In this document: piece by piece, positions 1-6,739 of the stretch
How positions within the stretch are numbered: position 1 is the stretch's first letter
Layout: each line of letters opens with the position of its first letter
Origin: a virus
DNA length: 26,293 bases
IMG/VR virus record: IMGVR_UViG_3300050821_022677
Span: 1-26,293 of that record
Strand: one strand, 5' to 3'
Notes under the pieces: model-generated
Database searches by the model: none
Told to the model about the DNA's origin: nothing
Seen by the model: only the letters and a program-made list of their open reading frames with translations
Made by a program: the position numbers and the translations under genes

Positions 1-171
1 AAGCCGGGCGTTTGCCGCGGGTGTGCGGGGCGGAGCAGGTAGCGCGGTCGGGAGAGACGGGCGTGGCGCGGTCATATGGCGCCGACGGGCGGCAATATTT
101 CTGTCGGGCCAAATTCCAGTGCCTGCAGCGTCGATGACGGCGATGGCTTAAATGAGGCGGATCGGGCAAAG
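1..171. other. Left edge, no gene recognised
   Basis: I see no supportable gene in this stretch. Short open frames exist on both strands, but none shows a recognisable motif or a ribosome binding site. It lies downstream of the decayed copies of the recombinase 3' end and is probably flanking or scar sequence. Confidence 0.4.
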
Positions 172-173
172 GC

Positions 174-302
174 CAAGCCGAGCACGGTACGCTGATTGCG
201 CCAGGCAAGCGGTAGACCTTCGGGTCGGTTCAAGTAAAAGCCGAGCAGCGTCAGTTGCTCGCGCCAGGCCAGCGGCAGGCGCGAGTGCACCAGCAGCTTG
301 CC
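174..302 (-). repeat. Two degenerate extra copies of the recombinase 3' end
   Basis: The last ~65 bases of the recombinase coding region (about 350-415) recur at about 237-302 and, shorter, at about 174-217. All are in the same orientation and share the + strand cores AAGCCGAGC and GCCAGGC(A/C)AGCGG. Read on the minus strand they encode variants of the recombinase C-terminus: HSRLPLAW..Q...LGF in the real gene, HSRLPLAWREQLTLLGF in the middle copy and GLPLAWRNQRTVLGLA in the outer copy. They look like scars of earlier recombinase genes or of repeated insertion and loss at the same point, rather than a functional gene. Confidence 0.65.
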
Positions 303-343
303 CGATATCGATGAGGCGGTGATTCAATGAATGCCAATGGGGC

Positions 344-2058
344 TCAGGCAAAGCCGAGCGCGGTTCGCTGATCGTGCCAGGCAAGCGGCAGACGTGAGTG
401 GGCCAGCAGCTTGTCAGGCGTCAGATTGCGGGGCTGGCGGCCGTCGAGAATGGCTTGGATGATGTCCGGGGCGAGATAGCTGAGGCGAACGAGCCGCGTA
501 AAATAGGATGGGCTGACGCCCTCCCGCTCGGCAAGTGCCGCAAACGGCACACCCTCGCTGCGGACCAGAGCGGCGTTGAACCGGCGCGCCTTGATCAGCA
601 GCTTGATCAGCCGAACATCGGGTTTCACTGTCGCAAATGGGTCAGTGCCGTCTATCCGCATCTTGATCTCCCGCCCGGATCGGCGCAGCTCAACCAGCAC
701 CGAAAGGATCTGGGTGTCGTCGACCACGCTCGATTCAGCTGCAAGGTTGAGGAGCGCAGCAAGCCGTGTCGGGCGGATATGGATGTCGATCTGATTGTCG
801 CCGATGTCGATCCGCTCGATCAGCGCAGTAAAAAAGGCACGCTGACGTGTTTCAGGCAACTCGGGCCAGGTCTTCCCGATCTCCGCGGCTCGCGCGATCA
901 GCCGGCGCTGCATTGACGGTCGGCAAGCCGTGTCGCCTGGTATATGCTGCCGGGATCGAGAAGCCATTGGCGCATCCGGCTCGTCACGAGTTGCTCGATC
1001 TCTCCGGCTGGAACGCGCAGCCTGGCGGACTGCTCGGTGTGATCCTTGATGATCAGCGGGCGGGAGACATAATAACGGTAGCGCGTCCCTTTGTTGATCG
1101 CATGGGTCGGCGTCATCCGATTACCGTCGGCATCAAACAGCATGCCGGCTAGCAAGCTCGGCGGGCGTGTGCGTGTGGCGGAGTTGCGCTCGGCGGTGTT
1201 GCTGCCCAGTTGCCCCTGAACTGCGTCCCACAGCGGCGGATCGATGATCAACGGGTGTTCGCCGGGATGGGATTGGCCCTTGTGAACAATCTCGCCGCGA
1301 TAGAGGCGGTTCTGCAGCATCAGGTAGAGCGCACCGCGCGAGAACGGCTTGTCGCCGATGAGGCGCCCCGCAGCGCTCGTCCACGACTTGCTTTTGATCC
1401 CTCGGGCTTCAAGCTCGTCCTTCAACAATCGAACCGAGCCGAGTTCGGCGTAGCGGCGGAAGATGGCGCGCACGATTTCCGCCTCGCCTTCGGCGATGAC
1501 GAGCTTGCGGTCCTGCGCCCGATACCCGAGCGGCGGGACCCCGCCCATCCACATCCCCTTCTTCTTCGAGGCGGCGATCTTGTCGCGGATGCGCTCGCCG
1601 ATGACCTCACGTTCGAACTGCGCAAAGGACAACAGAATGTTCAAGCTCAGGCGGCCCACCGAGGTCGTCGTGTTGAACTGCTGTGTGATCGAAACAAAGG
1701 AGGCACCTCTGGCATCGAAGATCTCGACGATCTTGGCAAAATCGGTGAGCGAGCGTGTCAGCCGGTCGATTTTGTAGACGACTACGATGTCGACCCGTCC
1801 TGCGGTGATGTCGGCGAGCAGCCGCTGCAGAGCCGGCCGATCCATCGTCGCGCCGGAGAACCCGCCATCAGCATAAGCCTTGGGCAGGCATACCCAGCCT
1901 TCGTGGCGCTGGCTGGTGATGAAGGCCTCACAGGCCTCGCGCTGCGCCTGCAGCGAATTGAATTCCTGCTCGAGCCCCTCCTCGGAGGATTTGCGGGTGT
2001 AGATCGCGCAGCGGACGGTTCCTTTCCGACGCGCGCTGTTGCTGGCTGGCCTCGTCAT
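344..2058 (-). pseudogene. Large serine recombinase, frameshifted
   Basis: Site-specific DNA recombinase of the resolvase/invertase superfamily with a Recombinase domain. The ATG at 2058 overlaps the DUF2924 stop (ATGA). The N-terminal catalytic domain shows YTRKSS with the likely nucleophile at Ser24, DGGFSG, YKIDRLTRS carrying the conserved arginines, and the FAQFEREVIGERIRDK helix. A Recombinase domain and a Cys-free ribbon-like segment (LLAGMLFDADG, GTRYRYYVSR) follow. The first frame stops at 898 (386 aa). Homologous-looking sequence continues in another frame (PSMQRRLIARAAEIGKTW to HSRLPLAW..Q...LGFA) down to 344. Adding one base to the GACC run at 918-921 would rejoin the frames into about 571 aa, a normal length for this family. 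Either a recent inactivating deletion or a sequencing error explains this. The family assignment is firm; loss of function is inferred. Confidence 0.88.
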
Positions 2059-2612
2059 TGACTGGTCTCCGCGGGGACCGAGGTGCGTGCTTGCTTGGTC
2101 AGGCCAAAGAACCGCGGGCCCGACCAATGCGCCCCGGTAATCCGCTCGGCGATCACTGTCAGCGAGCGATAGCGCTGGCCCTCGTGCTCGAACCCGTCCC
2201 TCTGGACGAGGACGGTGTGCGTGTGTCCGCGCCACTGCCGCACCAGGGTCGTGCCGGCCTTCAGCACGATACCGCGATCGACGGCCAGAGCGTCTTTCTC
2301 TGACGCTGCGGCCAGGCTCTGCAGGCGGCGCCGCAGTGCGGCGCTCGCACCGCCATGGGTACGCTCTTGCAGATCATAGGCAAGGGCTCGGATCAGCAGG
2401 TCGCGGCTGAGACCCACCGGCGGTCCCGCGCGATGCAGTTGGCGCCAGACAAGCCGCAGCTCTTGTGTCGACCGATCGAGCAACCCGGCGAGTTCGGCTT
2501 CGACCAGGCCCGGCTTTTGTGCTCGGTCGTTCCGATTGCCGCCCCGACCGGCAACGGGCGACGGCCCGCCAGAGTGCTGGCGAGCCGACGCATCGTGGAT
2601 TGCGGCCTTCAT
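2055..2612 (-). CDS. DUF2924 domain protein
   Basis: A 185-aa protein of the DUF2924 family, which is found next to DUF3489 proteins and serine recombinases. Visible family signatures are LIRALAYDLQERTHGG around the middle, GTTLVRQWRGHTHTV, and the C-terminal RYRSLTVIAERITGAHWSG followed by PRFFGL. The N-terminal ~35 residues are low-complexity and basic and may not belong to the domain. The start at 2612 overlaps the upstream DUF3489 stop by four bases (ATGA), and its own stop overlaps the recombinase start in the same way, so all three genes should be translated as a coupled unit. The biochemical role is unknown. Co-occurrence suggests an accessory function for the recombinase or its mobile unit, which is inference only. 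Confidence 0.85.
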   Translation of the reverse strand: MKAAIHDASARQHSGGPSPVAGRGGNRNDRAQKPGLVEAELAGLLDRSTQELRLVWRQLHRAGPPVGLSRDLLIRALAYDLQERTHGGASAALRRRLQSLAAASEKDALAVDRGIVLKAGTTLVRQWRGHTHTVLVQRDGFEHEGQRYRSLTVIAERITGAHWSGPRFFGLTKQARTSVPAETSQ

Positions 2613-3085
2613 GCGCTCGCCGGCTCAGCGATGCGGTAGACCCGGCCGCGCTCCTCTTTAGCCGAGGCAACACTAAGCCCCAGCTTCTTCTTCAGGGTGC
2701 CCGAGAAGACGCCGCGCACGGTATGACGCTGCCACCCGGTGGCGCGCGCCACTTCATCGACCGTTGCGCCCTCCGGTCGACGCAGCATCGCGATCACCGC
2801 GTCCTGCTTCGACGGGCGCTTCGCGTCCGATGCCGGCTCTGGCTCCGGCTCCGGCAAGGCTTCGAGTGCCGACCACAGCTGATCGATCAGCGCCCCGCGG
2901 TCGCCAACCTTCCGCCGTTTCTCGACACGTGGCAGAGCATTCCACAGGGCCAGCAGCCGTTTGCCGTTGAGCGCGGCGGCGTGCAATTCCTCATTCGAGG
3001 CGACGGCAATCTCACCGGCATTGACTGCCGTCGGCGGCTCGCGACAGAGCGTGATACCGTCATTGCCGATGATGTACGTGCGCAT
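2609..3085 (-). CDS. DUF3489 domain protein
   Basis: First gene of the recombinase cassette, 158 aa from the ATG at 3085. I chose this start because AGGAG (minus strand, 3095-3099) lies nine bases upstream; a longer reading to 3136 lacks this support. The C-terminal half is a winged-helix-like DUF3489 domain: RPSKQDAVIAMLRRPEGATV, then DEVARATGWQRHTVRGVFSG, then a KKKLGL strand and GRVYRI. This is consistent with a small DNA-binding protein. The N-terminal part (MRTYIIGNDGITL) carries short beta segments, with a Pro/Glu-rich linker between. It could regulate the cassette, since such proteins sit at the head of these operons, but the sequence does not prove it. A GC-rich hairpin lies immediately before the ribosome binding site. 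Confidence 0.85.
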   Translation of the reverse strand: MRTYIIGNDGITLCREPPTAVNAGEIAVASNEELHAAALNGKRLLALWNALPRVEKRRKVGDRGALIDQLWSALEALPEPEPEPASDAKRPSKQDAVIAMLRRPEGATVDEVARATGWQRHTVRGVFSGTLKKKLGLSVASAKEERGRVYRIAEPASA

Positions 3086-3099
3086 GGGTGGGTTCTCCT

Positions 3100-3131
3100 G
3101 GTGACCCGGCGGCGGGGTGCCGCCGGTGACC
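3100..3131 (-). promoter_or_regulatory. GC-rich hairpin in the leader of the DUF3489 gene
   Basis: In the minus-strand leader, GGCGGC (3108-3113 on +) can pair with GCCGCC (3119-3124) around a 5-base loop. The stem can be extended by pairing of the two GGTGACC copies, with one central mismatch and a bulged C. The helix ends directly beside the AGGAG ribosome binding site (3095-3099), so it could modulate translation. The structure is visible; any regulatory role is inference. Confidence 0.4.
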
Positions 3132-3173
3132 CACACTCACGCTCTCTTCGCCGAGCAAAGCCACTCCATTCCG

Positions 3174-3202
3174 GATAATCTTGTGGCGTTGTTGGACTAC
3201 AA
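3174..3202 (-). promoter_or_regulatory. Possible sigma70-type promoter of the recombinase cassette
   Basis: On the minus strand a TTGTAG hexamer (3197-3202) is followed after 17 bases by ATTATC (3174-3179). This would start a transcript with a leader of roughly 80 bases that includes the hairpin at 3100-3131. The match to consensus is modest and the call rests on spacing and position only. Confidence 0.25.
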
Positions 3203-3382
3203 TCGAGCATGGAATTGCTCGGGACCCGCAACGTCTAATCCGCAGTACACTCACTAAAATAAACGCGCTCCTGGCAATGCCCGCTAGCTGCGGCAATTCC
3301 TACGGTGGGCAACACAACGCCGCCACGCGCGTTCGAGTAATACAGATGAAAGGGGAAGAAATGGGCTAGTGCAGCTTAACGC
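3203..3382. other. Intergenic stretch, no gene recognised
   Basis: Between the recombinase cassette promoter and the monooxygenase remnant I see no convincing gene. Local composition is less GC-rich than the operons on either side (for example around 3240-3270), which fits degraded or transferred DNA. Confidence 0.35.
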
Positions 3383-3516
3383 TTTGACGCTGTCGTGATC
3401 GGCGCGGGCTTTTCCGGCATGCACATGCTAAAGTCCGCTACGCGACAAATTGGGGCTAAAAGTACTGGTTATGAAGCCGGTGAAGGTGTGGGCGGCACCT
3501 GGTACTGGAACCCAGC
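3383..3516 (+). pseudogene. Remnant of an FAD-dependent (Baeyer-Villiger type) monooxygenase N-terminus
   Basis: Read from 3383, the + strand encodes FDAVVIGAGFSGMHML, a Rossmann FAD-binding GxGxxG motif, and about 25 residues later YEAGEGVGGTWYWNP. This corresponds to the second conserved block of flavoprotein monooxygenases (YEAG..VGGTWYWN). Spacing between blocks is right for the family, but the protein is abandoned after the WYWNP block: the next conserved RYPGARCD segment is missing and sequence related to the IS110 remnant begins soon after. Only ~45 of an expected ~500 residues remain and no ribosome binding site is obvious. Codon use (AAG, ACG, CGA, AAA, AGT) is unlike the neighbouring operon. 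Confidence 0.7.
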
Positions 3517-3647
3517 AAAGCGGCAATGGGACCTCGGTCATGCCGGGTAACTCGCGGGAGATGATGACTGCGGCCGAACGGCGCTTCCCGGTGCGCATCA
3601 GGCTCAGTGTGCCGTCCAGCGGTTTTGGCCAACACTAAACGGTCATG
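3517..3647. other. Junction between monooxygenase and IS110 remnants, unassigned
   Basis: Neither strand shows a recognisable protein here. One minus-strand frame reads MRTGKRRSAAVIISRELPG, which I could not assign. The stretch is probably rearranged debris joining two truncated genes. Confidence 0.3.
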
Positions 3648-3845
3648 ACCGCCTGGCTCGACTTCGTAGCAAAAGCTCAGGCGACGGCCTTCCTTGCCGA
3701 GCCTTGCCGCCATCATGCACAGGATCTCAGGGCGGTTCTCAAAAACCCCGGCCTGCCGTACCTCACTACCGCGTCCGCTCTCGGCCACTGCCACGCACAC
3801 CGTCGCCTTGTGCACGTCTAGTCCGAAATATGTGATATCGTCCAT
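3648..3845 (-). mobile_element. Truncated IS110-family transposase (N-terminal fragment)
   Basis: From an ATG at 3845 the minus strand encodes MDDITYFGLDVHKATVCVAV, ending in the GLDVHK block that opens the RuvC-like DEDD domain of IS110-family transposases (the D of GLDVHK is the first catalytic acid). It continues with GVFENRPEILCMMAARLGKE and LSFCYEVEPGG, equivalent to the family FCYEAGPCG block. After about residue 66 the family pattern is lost: the expected APSLIP and NRRDA blocks are absent, so the remaining ~250 residues with the other catalytic residues and the C-terminal serine domain are gone. This is a dead fragment. The open frame continues to about 3456 without recognisable similarity. 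Confidence 0.75.
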
Positions 3846-4060
3846 TCGGCCCATCCCCCATACATGAGGCTCTGTGCCGGCCTCTGTGCCGGGCATCCGG
3901 CACAACCCTCGACACTGCGTGTGCCGAGAGACGGGCCGCCGATCACTCAGCGAACATCGGGGCTAAGAGCCTGGCATTACGGCGACCGAGATCCTGGGGC
4001 GCCTCAAGGCCATGACCCCCCGACAGGTTCGCGGATAAGCCGGACCGAACCAATACATTG
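3846..4060 (-). other. 5' non-coding flank of the IS110 fragment, with inverted repeat
   Basis: This non-coding stretch lies upstream of the IS110 fragment. In the IS110 family the non-coding end 5' of the transposase encodes the bridge RNA that guides recombination. A perfect 8-bp inverted repeat TGTGCCGG / CCGGCACA with a 4-base loop sits at 3885-3904, and CTCTGTGCCGG is directly repeated at 3870-3880 and 3882-3892. A relic of the bridge-RNA locus is plausible, but I cannot define the RNA or the element end. No protein gene is supported here. Confidence 0.3.
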
Positions 4061-4067
4061 CGCTGTT

Positions 4068-4115
4068 AGTACTGTGCGCAAAGAAGCTCGTAAGTACTGT
4101 GCGCAAAGAAGCTCG
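4068..4115. repeat. 25-bp-period tandem duplication
   Basis: A 23-base sequence beginning AGTACTGTGCGCAAAGAAG occurs at 4068-4090 and, without mismatch, at 4093-4115, separated by two bases (period 25). The exact match suggests a recent slippage or repair event. The period is not a multiple of three, so it would shift the frame of any gene that crossed it. Confidence 0.9.
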
Positions 4116-4266
4116 CCGGATCATTATCGAAGGCGCTGCGGCGGTCGTCGGCGGCCTTCCGGTGGCGTCGGGAATCGCGAGTACAGTGCTCGGGCGGCTT
4201 GATCAACGCAGCTGGCCCCCGAGGGTTTCACAGGCACCCTCCGCCCATCGCTGCGTAGATTATTGA
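4099..4266 (+). other. Possible short or broken ORF (55 aa)
   Basis: A GTG inside the second copy of the 25-bp repeat opens a frame reading VRKEARRIIIEGAAAVVGG followed by LPVASGIASTVLGRLD, ending at a TGA at 4264. The early part looks protein-like (basic start, then an Ala/Gly/Val-rich stretch), but I do not recognise it and see no clear ribosome binding site. It may be the head of a disrupted gene or chance. Confidence 0.2.
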
Positions 4267-4544
4267 TGATTACGTCGTGATGCCTGGGGCCCTCCTATGG
4301 AGTTTATCTGTCGCACGAGCAGCCGCATTCGGAGGGCTTGCGGCCCCCGCACACTCGCGAGCGAGTTTCTGCCGTGGCTTCCCTCCTGCCCTCGTACGAC
4401 CCGGCGTCCCTTCTGCGGGATCGGCCTGGGCGCATAGATCGTATGGCCGGTATCCGGTACCAGATCTTCTTTGGATCCTGAGGCCGATACCGCGCGCGGT
4501 CTCGCAGCTGCAATATCTCCCAGCGACTTATTACGCGGCCACGA
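4267..4544. other. Region upstream of the injection-system operon
   Basis: No gene is supported here. The stretch should hold the promoter of the long operon starting at 4545, but I could not pick -35/-10 elements with confidence. It contains the palindrome described at 4486-4503. Confidence 0.4.
4486..4503. promoter_or_regulatory. Palindrome upstream of the operon, possible operator
   Basis: GATACCGCGCGCGGTCTC contains the perfect 12-bp palindrome ACCGCGCGCGGT (4489-4500), extended by two more matching pairs after one mismatched pair. It lies 42-57 bases before the candidate start codons of the first operon gene, a suitable place for a dimeric regulator. CG-rich palindromes also arise by chance in this base composition, so the operator role is only a suggestion. 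Confidence 0.25.
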
Positions 4545-4922
4545 GTGGACGACGCAGTGGTGAAAATTAGAATCCTGCTCGTCGGAATGCCGAGGATGCT
4601 GAACGCGATCATCCGCAACGCAATTGCGGCCGAAGCCGACATGACGATCGTCGAGCACATCGCCGCCGACACCGATCTCGGGTCCTTCGCCCGGCGGCGG
4701 ATCGACGTCGTGCTATTCAGCGCGGGCGACTGCGCCTTCACCGATGCCAGCATCGACCGATTGCTGCGCGCCAACCCTCGACTCGGACTTCTCGCCGTGG
4801 ACGGTGTGCAAGACCGTGGGGTACTTCACCATCTCGTGCCTGCCTGCAAAGAGGTTTGTCCGCTTTCGCGGTCGAGCCTGACGGAGGCCATCCGCGCAGG
4901 TGCAGCTTTGAGGCGTGCCTAG
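4545..4922 (+). CDS. Pseudo-receiver (response-regulator-like) protein
   Basis: A protein of up to 125 aa shaped like a stand-alone receiver domain: strand 1 IRILLVGMP, helix, TIVEHIAADTDL, then RRIDVVLFSAGDC, LLRANPRLGLLAVDG and a final SRSSLTEAIRAG helix. In true receivers strand 1 ends in two acidic residues and strand 3 ends in the phosphorylated Asp (DVVLLD). Here the acidic pair is replaced (GM) and the Asp position is Ser (DVVLFS), so phosphorylation in the usual way is unlikely. No DNA-binding domain follows. GTG starts exist at 4545, 4557 and 4560; 4560 puts strand 1 right at the N-terminus as in the family, but no strong ribosome binding site decides. The stop abuts the ATG of the cap gene, so it belongs to the operon and may regulate it through protein contacts (inference). 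Confidence 0.65.
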   Translation: MDDAVVKIRILLVGMPRMLNAIIRNAIAAEADMTIVEHIAADTDLGSFARRRIDVVLFSAGDCAFTDASIDRLLRANPRLGLLAVDGVQDRGVLHHLVPACKEVCPLSRSSLTEAIRAGAALRRA

Positions 4923-5543
4923 ATGTTCACTAATATCCGGGCCGCAAGCCTCACCCTAAAGTCCGTTCTGGAGCGCAGCTTCCGCGCGGACCCCGATCTC
5001 GCGCAGCTGTTCGACCCGATGCAGGGCGGCGCTGTCGTGTCTCTCGCCACACCCGACGGAATGGAGCACGCGAGCGAGCTGGGTCTGTCGATGTGGCTCT
5101 ACCGACTTGTGCGGGACGATCAGACGCTGAACCAGCCGCCGCCACGCCCAGCGCCAAACCGTATCCGCCGGCACCCGCTTCCCATACGCGTGCATTACCT
5201 GATGACGCCCATCGTGACCGGCAACGCCAACACCCCCGCGCCGGAGACCGAGCAGCTGGTGATCGGCCGCGTCCTCCAGACCTTCAACGATGAGCCGTTG
5301 ATCTCCGGTGGCGATCTTGCCGGCTCCTATCAGGGAACCGAGGTGGAGCTTGCCGTGCGCCTGGAGACCCTGACACTTGAGGAAATTACTCGGGTCTGGG
5401 ACTCGCTCGAGCGCTCCTATCAGCTCTGCATTTCGTATGAAGTCGGTATAGTCAGCATTGACTCCGGACTGGAAGCCACCGCCGGACCACCGGTGATGAT
5501 TGCCCTGCCGGAATACGCGATCGGCGCGCCAGGAGCGCCGTGA
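4923..5543 (+). CDS. Tail terminator/cap protein, DUF4255 (Afp16/Pvc16-like)
   Basis: A 206-aa protein with the DUF4255 (Pvc16 N-terminal) pattern. It has an N-terminal helix (ASLTLKSVLERSF), a strand block ELGLSMWLYRLVRDD, then HPLPIRVHYLMTPI, LVIGRVLQTFNDEPLI, and the closing LTLEEITRVWDSLERSYQL with ISYEVGIVSIDSG. In Afp/PVC particles this family caps the distal end of tube and sheath and fixes their length. In many eCIS loci the gene lies at the end of the structural set; here it comes second, directly before the sheath/tube genes. It begins at the base after the preceding stop, and its stop overlaps the next ATG (TGATG). This is one of the clearest indicators that the locus is an eCIS rather than an ordinary phage tail. 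Confidence 0.9.
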   Translation: MFTNIRAASLTLKSVLERSFRADPDLAQLFDPMQGGAVVSLATPDGMEHASELGLSMWLYRLVRDDQTLNQPPPRPAPNRIRRHPLPIRVHYLMTPIVTGNANTPAPETEQLVIGRVLQTFNDEPLISGGDLAGSYQGTEVELAVRLETLTLEEITRVWDSLERSYQLCISYEVGIVSIDSGLEATAGPPVMIALPEYAIGAPGAP

Positions 5544-6700
5544 TGACCGTGCTCAAGGAATTCGACGCAATATCCGGCTGGTCGCTGACGCCCGACAACA
5601 CCCCTGCTATTGGCGCCCGCTCGCAGGCAATGCTGACCGCAACACTGATTGACGAGATCACTGGCCTGCCACCAGAGCGGTTGTTGCAGGCGACCACAAG
5701 CAATGCCGGCCTATTGGCTCGGATGGCCGAGGGCGGCCTCGCCGGCCTCGTCGGCCAACCGCTCGCCCATTTCTCGCCTGGCTTTATCACTGGGGCAAAG
5801 CTGCAGCTCTCAATTAATGGCGCTGGCTATCTTCCGCTGGTGCTTACTGCTGCAATTGGGTCGGAGCCCGATTATCCCGGGGCATTCGCGCCGGTCCCTC
5901 TGGGCTCGGTGGCGTTGCACCGCATCCCGATTTCATTGGCAGGCCGCACCGTCTCCCGCACTCGCACCGTGCGTGCCGGTGCGACGGTGACGCTTGATGG
6001 CATTTGGCTCACTCTTGCGGATCTGTTCAGCCCCGCAGCCGCGCCTAACTTCGTGACGCTCGCCTCGCCGCTCTACGCCGATCGGGGCGTCGGTGCTACG
6101 GTTGCCCAACAAGATCTTACTGCCGCCCCGCCTACCGAAGCCAAGCAGCTTCTCCAGCCAGGGAATATCGGCGACGCCACGGTGCGGCTGTCGGATCAAC
6201 AGTCGCTCGCAATTGGTGATATCCTGACGCTCGATCCGCAGAATTTGGCACACGCCGAATACCTGGCCGTCGCCAACATCGCCGATCCGGGCTCCAGCTC
6301 CGACCAGCCGGCGAGCGCAGTGCTGGCGTTCCCGCTTGCGCGCCCGCACCGCGCCGGTGCTATGGCCATTCGCATGATCCCCAGTGCCGCCGGCCCGGCA
6401 AACACGCTCGCGCGCCCGGCGCGCGCCGGTGACGTCACGCTCTATCCCGCCAGCATGAACGGCCTCGATGCCGCGATGACCGCGCTCGTCGTTTCCGGCG
6501 GCGCCGCGGACGAATACCATGCCGCCGGCCTCGCAGCCGCGACGAGTGATGCGGATGGCTATGTGCGCCTGCCGCCGTTGCACCGCGTCGTCCAGGTCCG
6601 TCTGCGGGTCCATCATCCTGCCGAGCCGAGCGACCTGCTGCGCGATGTGATGCTGCCGTTTGGCGCTGTCGAGCTCGTCCTCGATCTCGCTTTCCCATGA
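5543..6700 (+). CDS. Multi-beta-domain protein of unknown function in the injection operon
   Basis: The ATG at 5543 has AGGAG (5531-5535) seven bases upstream and overlaps the preceding stop, giving 385 aa. I do not recognise the whole protein. The N-terminal half contains LTATLIDEITGLPPERL, ARMAEGGLAGLVG and IPISLAGRTVSRTRTVRAG, resembling beta-sandwich repeats. Residues ~200-280 form a module with GDATVRLSDQQSLAIGD, AEYLAVANI and FPLARPHRAGA; this pattern recurs in the insertion of the adjacent giant sheath. The C-terminus (DADGYVRLPPLHRVVQVRL) looks like a carboxypeptidase-regulatory-type beta domain. No signal peptide or membrane segment is visible. A structural decoration or accessory part of the particle is plausible from position and domain type, but function is unproven. 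Confidence 0.75.
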   Translation: MTVLKEFDAISGWSLTPDNTPAIGARSQAMLTATLIDEITGLPPERLLQATTSNAGLLARMAEGGLAGLVGQPLAHFSPGFITGAKLQLSINGAGYLPLVLTAAIGSEPDYPGAFAPVPLGSVALHRIPISLAGRTVSRTRTVRAGATVTLDGIWLTLADLFSPAAAPNFVTLASPLYADRGVGATVAQQDLTAAPPTEAKQLLQPGNIGDATVRLSDQQSLAIGDILTLDPQNLAHAEYLAVANIADPGSSSDQPASAVLAFPLARPHRAGAMAIRMIPSAAGPANTLARPARAGDVTLYPASMNGLDAAMTALVVSGGAADEYHAAGLAAATSDADGYVRLPPLHRVVQVRLRVHHPAEPSDLLRDVMLPFGAVELVLDLAFP

Positions 6701-6739
6701 TTGCCATCGCTTCTCCCAGCCTCCAGCCGGAGTGCCGCC

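Noticed and set aside
1210-2061. + strand open frame opposite the recombinase
   Set aside because: Antisense to clear catalytic motifs of the serine recombinase.
3864-4202. Possible + strand gene in the gap before the operon
   Set aside because: Arg/Pro/Ser-rich product without motif, crosses the 25-bp duplication, and has no ribosome binding site.
1-4544. tRNA gene or attachment site next to the recombinase
   Set aside because: I found no cloverleaf-like sequence or convincing att duplication apart from the recombinase 3' copies, which are reported separately.
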